This document shows positions 38,786-41,272 of a stretch of 41,272 bases of DNA, one piece after another (the stretch's first letter is position 1; each line of letters opens with the position of its first letter). Under the pieces are notes generated by a model. The model was not told where the DNA came from, did no database searches, and saw only the letters and a list, made by a program, of their open reading frames with translations. This stretch comes from Clostridia bacterium (GTDB taxonomy: Bacteria; Bacillota; Clostridia; Oscillospirales; CAG-382). The DNA is taken from the NCBI GenBank assembly GCA_017434845.1, contig JAFSGD010000011.1:1-41272 (forward strand), written 5' to 3'. The position numbers and the translations under genes are program-made.

Positions 38786-38831
38786 ATACCGCTCGAGAAG
38801 GGAGATTCAAGGCTCCTTTTTCGAACGGTAT
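38786..38831. terminator. Long hairpin, probable terminator
   Basis: 19-base arms 38786-38804 and 38813-38831 pair with one mismatch and two G-T wobbles around an 8-base loop. On the minus strand a TTGTTTTTT tract follows, so it probably ends transcripts from the 77-residue protein gene. The 426-base gap 38660-39085 otherwise holds a few small hairpins (AACGC/GCGTT at 39027-39040; TGTGTTC/GAACACA at 39059-39078) and no gene I can support. Confidence 0.65.
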
Positions 38832-39085
38832 TTGTTTCGGCACGGATAAAATATTGAATAAAAATTATATTCACCGTGCAAAAGACAGTTTTAGGGCAAG
38901 AAATTTAAACTGATCTGTTGATTTTTTGTTCGGTTGAACGCTTTTTTATAAAAGCCTTTTGCTTTTTATTGAAAAGGTTTTATATATGATTCGGCGTTAT
39001 ACGACAGAAAAATCTGTTAACCGTTGAACGCGCAAGCGTTAAAACCGATTGAAGCTCTTGTGTTCTTAAACGAACACACAAGCGT

Positions 39086-39319
39086 TTAAAGGTCGTCGGC
39101 ATCCTGAATCGGTTCACTGCCATCTCTCGACACACCCGTATACATACCGTTTGGATCGGTATCGGAGAACATATCGCAAGGCCTTGAGGTTTCGGCCGAA
39201 ATGTCGATATAATTCAATCCGTTTTTGAAAATTGCGGGAGGTGTTGAGCGGTAGGGATGATAAAATCTGTCAACTCCGTTTATTCCGTTTGGAAAACGGT
39301 ATTTTCTTTTTCTTCCCAT
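39086..39319 (-). CDS. Small hypothetical protein ending QDADDL
   Basis: A 77-residue soluble protein with a basic start (MGRKRKYRFPNG) and an acidic tail built around DTDPNGMYTG and ending EPIQDADDL. I believe this tail occurs in short uncharacterised Clostridia proteins, but I cannot name a function. The ATG at 39319 is chosen because AGGAG lies 6 bases before it; in-frame codons up to 39442 run through a GAACGAA/TTCGTTC hairpin (39335-39353) and are less likely. No membrane helix or enzyme motif. Confidence 0.6.
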   Translation of the reverse strand: MGRKRKYRFPNGINGVDRFYHPYRSTPPAIFKNGLNYIDISAETSRPCDMFSDTDPNGMYTGVSRDGSEPIQDADDL

Positions 39320-39397
39320 ATTATGCTCCTGTCTGAACGAAGCTTTTTCGTTCGAGAATATTATTGCCCCGAATTTGCCTTTTATGCCGCCTTTTTG

Positions 39398-39426
39398 TTG
39401 ACAAATTAAGGAAAATGATTTATATT
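39398..39426 (+). promoter_or_regulatory. Promoter of ruvX operon
   Basis: TTGACA (39398-39403), 17 bp, TATATT (39421-39426). Confidence 0.8.
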
Positions 39427-39480
39427 TGTTTTCAATAACCAAGCTTGGTCGGGCTTAATTATTACAAGGGCGGTGTTGAT

Positions 39481-39894
39481 ATGAGAGTTATCGGAATAGA
39501 TTACGGCGACGCGCGCGTTGGCATTGCCGTCAGCGACGAAACCGGATTTCTCGCTTCGGCGGTTGCAACGCTTAACGTCAGCGGAATGCGCGATGCCTGC
39601 AAAAAAACGGCAGAAAAAATTAAAGAGCTCGGCGGAACGAAGATCGTTCTCGGGCTTCCCGTTAACATGGATGGCTCGCTTTCCTTCCGCGCCGAAAAAA
39701 CAAACGCGTTCAAGCAAATGCTTTCCGAAGCAACCGGGCTCGAGATAGTGCTTGTCGACGAACGCCTTTCCACCGTTGAGGCATATACCTATCTTAATAT
39801 AACCGATTTCAACGGCAAAAAGCGCAGAAGCGTTATCGATGCGCTTTCGGCACAAATAATTTTGCAATCTTATTTGGACGGTAACAAAAAATGA
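39481..39894 (+). CDS. ruvX: Holliday junction resolvase-like / pre-16S rRNA nuclease YqgF
   Basis: A 137-residue RNase H-fold nuclease. IGIDYGDARVGIAVSD (4-19) holds the first catalytic Asp, GLPVNMDG is conserved, VDERLST carries the Glu, and IDALSAQIILQSYLD holds the last Asp. YqgF proteins process the 5' end of 16S rRNA and resemble Holliday junction resolvases. The ATG at 39481 gives the usual family start; upstream in-frame codons lie between promoter and gene. Its TGA overlaps the next gene's ATG by four bases. Confidence 0.93.
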   Translation: MRVIGIDYGDARVGIAVSDETGFLASAVATLNVSGMRDACKKTAEKIKELGGTKIVLGLPVNMDGSLSFRAEKTNAFKQMLSEATGLEIVLVDERLSTVEAYTYLNITDFNGKKRRSVIDALSAQIILQSYLDGNKK

Positions 39895-40697
39895 ACGAAA
39901 TTTTATGCTCGACGGGCGCGCTTATCGGCAGACCCAACGGCAGAGATTTTCGCCTTTTGGGCGAGCTTTCAAGGCAGATCCGCTACGACGGCTTTGAATT
40001 TATGATGTATAGCACCTGGCGCGAGCAGGTTGACGAGATAGCCGATTTTGTGAACGGTCTTTCGGTCAACGTTCCCGTCGTTCATTGCGAAAAGGGCGTT
40101 GGCGAGCTTATAAGCAAGGGCGAATTCAAAGAGGCGTTCGAGGTTTTTGAAATAAGCTGTAATATCGCAAACCGCCTCGGCGCGAAAAAAATGGTTGTTC
40201 ACCTTTGGGGCGGCTTGGCTTCCGACGGTAATTTTGAAAACAACCTAAAGGGCTTTAAAGTGATTTCGCAAACGGCATCGGAGCGCGGAATCGAGCTTCT
40301 TGTCGAGAACATCGTTTGCAACAACCAAAACCCCATGGCGCGCTGGAGCGAGCTTCGCAAGGCTTTTCCCGACGTTAAATTCGTTTTCGATACGAAAATG
40401 GCGGAATTTCACGCTCAGCTTCCGCTTTTGTATTCAAAGGAATATGAATGGCTTTGGAAGGAAGAGCGAATAAAGCATATTCACGTTAACGATTATTCGG
40501 GCGGCTATATGGATTGGTCGCGGCTTAAAACCCTGCCCGTCGGCAAGGGGCAAATAAACTTTGCCGAGTTCTTCGCGTTTTTGCGCTCGGTCGGCTATTG
40601 CGGAAGCTTCACCGCCGAGGGAACGGCGTTTGATGAAAGCGGCGCGGTCGACACCGCCATGCTCGCCGAACAGCTTGCGCTTATAAAGAGCTTTTGA
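39891..40697 (+). CDS. Sugar phosphate isomerase/epimerase-like TIM barrel
   Basis: A 268-residue protein of the xylose isomerase-like / AP endonuclease 2 superfamily. Likely metal-binding positions are His in VVHLWGG, Glu in LLVENI, Asp in FVFDTK, His in HIHVND and Glu in FTAEGT. Members isomerise or epimerise sugars; the substrate is unknown and a repair nuclease role is less likely because the full endonuclease IV ligand set is not visible. Coupled to ruvX by an ATGA overlap. Confidence 0.83.
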   Translation: MNEILCSTGALIGRPNGRDFRLLGELSRQIRYDGFEFMMYSTWREQVDEIADFVNGLSVNVPVVHCEKGVGELISKGEFKEAFEVFEISCNIANRLGAKKMVVHLWGGLASDGNFENNLKGFKVISQTASERGIELLVENIVCNNQNPMARWSELRKAFPDVKFVFDTKMAEFHAQLPLLYSKEYEWLWKEERIKHIHVNDYSGGYMDWSRLKTLPVGKGQINFAEFFAFLRSVGYCGSFTAEGTAFDESGAVDTAMLAEQLALIKSF

Positions 40698-40743
40698 TTG
40701 GATATAACGCCGAATCGGCGGAATTAAATTTTTGCCGATTCGG

Positions 40744-40772
40744 TTGACAATCGCAACGGAATGTAGTATAAT
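40744..40772 (+). promoter_or_regulatory. Promoter of the tRNA-Pro locus
   Basis: Perfect TTGACA (40744-40749), 17 bp, perfect TATAAT (40767-40772), the strongest promoter in the window, as expected for a tRNA. Confidence 0.92.
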
Positions 40773-40799
40773 ACGCCTTGCGCGCGGAATAACAATGAA

Positions 40800-40852
40800 A
40801 TATCCGTGTGTGGCTCAGTTTGGGGAGTTTTTCCGAGCGCTGTCGGGGACAG
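40800..40852 (+). pseudogene. Degenerate 5' copy of tRNA-Pro
   Basis: Bases 40800-40823 match 40863-40886 of the intact tRNA region in 22 of 24 positions, covering the leader, acceptor 5' strand and D-arm start. The D-loop then has an insertion, and a shortened arm CTGTC-GGG-GACAG replaces the anticodon arm. There is no T-arm or 3' acceptor strand, so it cannot fold as a tRNA. It lies between the promoter and the intact gene and will be transcribed with it. Confidence 0.7.
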
Positions 40853-40866
40853 ATACAATTCGATAT

Positions 40867-40943
40867 CTGGGTGTGGCTCAGTTTGGTAGAGCGCTTGGTT
40901 CGGGACCAAGAGGCCGGAGGTTCAAATCCTCTCACTCAGACCA
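40867..40943 (+). tRNA. tRNA-Pro (anticodon CGG)
   Basis: A complete 77-base cloverleaf including encoded CCA. Acceptor CTGGGTG / CACTCAG (one G-T pair), D-stem GCTC/GAGC, anticodon stem CTTGG/CCAAG with loop TTCGGGA (anticodon CGG), T-stem GGAGG/CCTCT with TTCAAAT loop, discriminator A. Reads CCG codons. Followed by a strong terminator. Confidence 0.95.
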
Positions 40944-41015
40944 AAACAAAAAAGCAGGCAATGCCTGCTTTTTGTTTTGCCATGCTTTGAAGCGTTGAAA
41001 TCTTCGGCCGATTGT
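40917..41015 (+). repeat. Direct repeat copy 1: tRNA-Pro 3' end plus terminator
   Basis: 99 bases identical to 41158-41256 (offset 241). It begins in the T-stem of the tRNA, includes the 3' acceptor strand, CCA and the terminator, and ends at CGGCCGATTGT. Confidence 0.95.
40948..40978 (+). terminator. Terminator of tRNA-Pro
   Basis: AAAAAAGCAGGC / GCCTGCTTTTT with a 3-base loop, then GTTTT. A second identical copy is at 41189-41219. Confidence 0.93.
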
Positions 41016-41157
41016 CCCGAACACGGGACCAAGGGCTTGCGAGAGAAAAACGCTTCGGGGATGCGTTTTTCGCGAAGCAAGCGGAACAAAGCAAGGAGCA
41101 TCGCAAGTCGGCAACCGACGACGCGCGAGGCGACTATGCGACTTCCGCGGGCCGCGA
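41016..41157 (+). other. 142-base spacer between the repeats
   Basis: Unique sequence with a large hairpin (GCTTGC 41035-41040 with GCAAGC 41077-41082, and inner GAAAAACGC 41045-41053 with GCGTTTTTC 41063-41071) and a 10-base match to the tRNA anticodon arm (CGGGACCAAG at 41024 and at 40901). No reading frame can be supported. Confidence 0.6.
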
Positions 41158-41256
41158 GAGGTTCAAATCCTCTCACTCAGACCAAAACAAAAAAGCAGGC
41201 AATGCCTGCTTTTTGTTTTGCCATGCTTTGAAGCGTTGAAATCTTCGGCCGATTGT
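41158..41256 (+). repeat. Direct repeat copy 2: tRNA-Pro 3' end plus terminator
   Basis: Identical to 40917-41015. It holds the T-arm, 3' acceptor strand and CCA with no matching 5' half, so it is not a functional tRNA. Only 16 bases remain before the window ends. Confidence 0.95.
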
Positions 41257-41272
41257 ATGCGCGGCGCAAAAC

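Noticed and set aside
41158..41184. A second tRNA-Pro at the right edge
   Set aside because: Only the T-arm, 3' acceptor strand and CCA are present. No D-arm, anticodon arm or 5' acceptor strand can be paired with them.

Overview
The window looks like a chromosome segment of an anaerobic, Gram-positive Clostridia-type bacterium, probably an uncultured gut member of the Oscillospiraceae/Ruminococcaceae. Four secreted proteins end in type I-like dockerins, and there is an LCP cell-wall ligase and an SLH-like lipoprotein. Genes are preceded by purine-rich ribosome binding sites, and many by near-consensus promoters of the TTGACA / 17 bp / TATAAT type. Most genes share one codon style rich in GCG, CGC and AAC. 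The gene at 37840-38301 does not. No rRNA operon, phage, insertion sequence or CRISPR array was seen.

Layout. 1-9372: amino-sugar and secreted-enzyme block. It holds a secreted phosphodiester glycosidase (NAGPA type, cut by the left edge), N-acetylglucosamine-6-phosphate deacetylase (nagA) overlapping a ROK-like sugar kinase, a D-lactate dehydrogenase, a transglutaminase-like protein with dockerin, and a GH3 beta-N-acetylglucosaminidase with dockerin. 9612-16306: a TetR regulator with a ClC antiporter, then a MarR regulator with a heterodimeric ABC exporter, the latter preceded by two tandem operator-like repeats. 16388-19221: TrkA/TrkH potassium uptake. 19363-26132: a solute-binding lipoprotein and two paralogous GHL10 enzymes, one anchored by a C-terminal membrane helix and one ending in a dockerin. 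26181-28228: ychF and a divergent orphan response regulator. 28492-33822: an SGNH hydrolase with dockerin, an LCP protein and an SLH-like lipoprotein. 33967-37488: an mnmA / radical SAM / HAD / alpha-beta hydrolase operon. 37508-39319: an unusual stretch with an eight-hairpin array, a divergent peptide deformylase of foreign base composition, and two small proteins. 39481-40697: ruvX and a TIM-barrel isomerase. 40744-41272: a tRNA-Pro(CGG) locus in which both the 5' half and the 3' end of the tRNA are duplicated.

How it may work together (inference). GH3, NAGPA and GHL10 enzymes outside the cell would release GlcNAc-containing sugars from glycan, and the kinase and NagA inside would channel them into metabolism. 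The dockerins are very alike around K-R-x-x-L-G-T-Y, which suggests one shared cohesin partner encoded elsewhere. GHL10 enzymes related to DigH and NagZ-like GH3 enzymes act on peptidoglycan, so a scaffold-borne system for scavenging cell-wall or mucin glycan is a reasonable hypothesis. The two most unusual loci are the hairpin array in front of the deformylase and the shuffled tRNA-Pro locus at the right edge.
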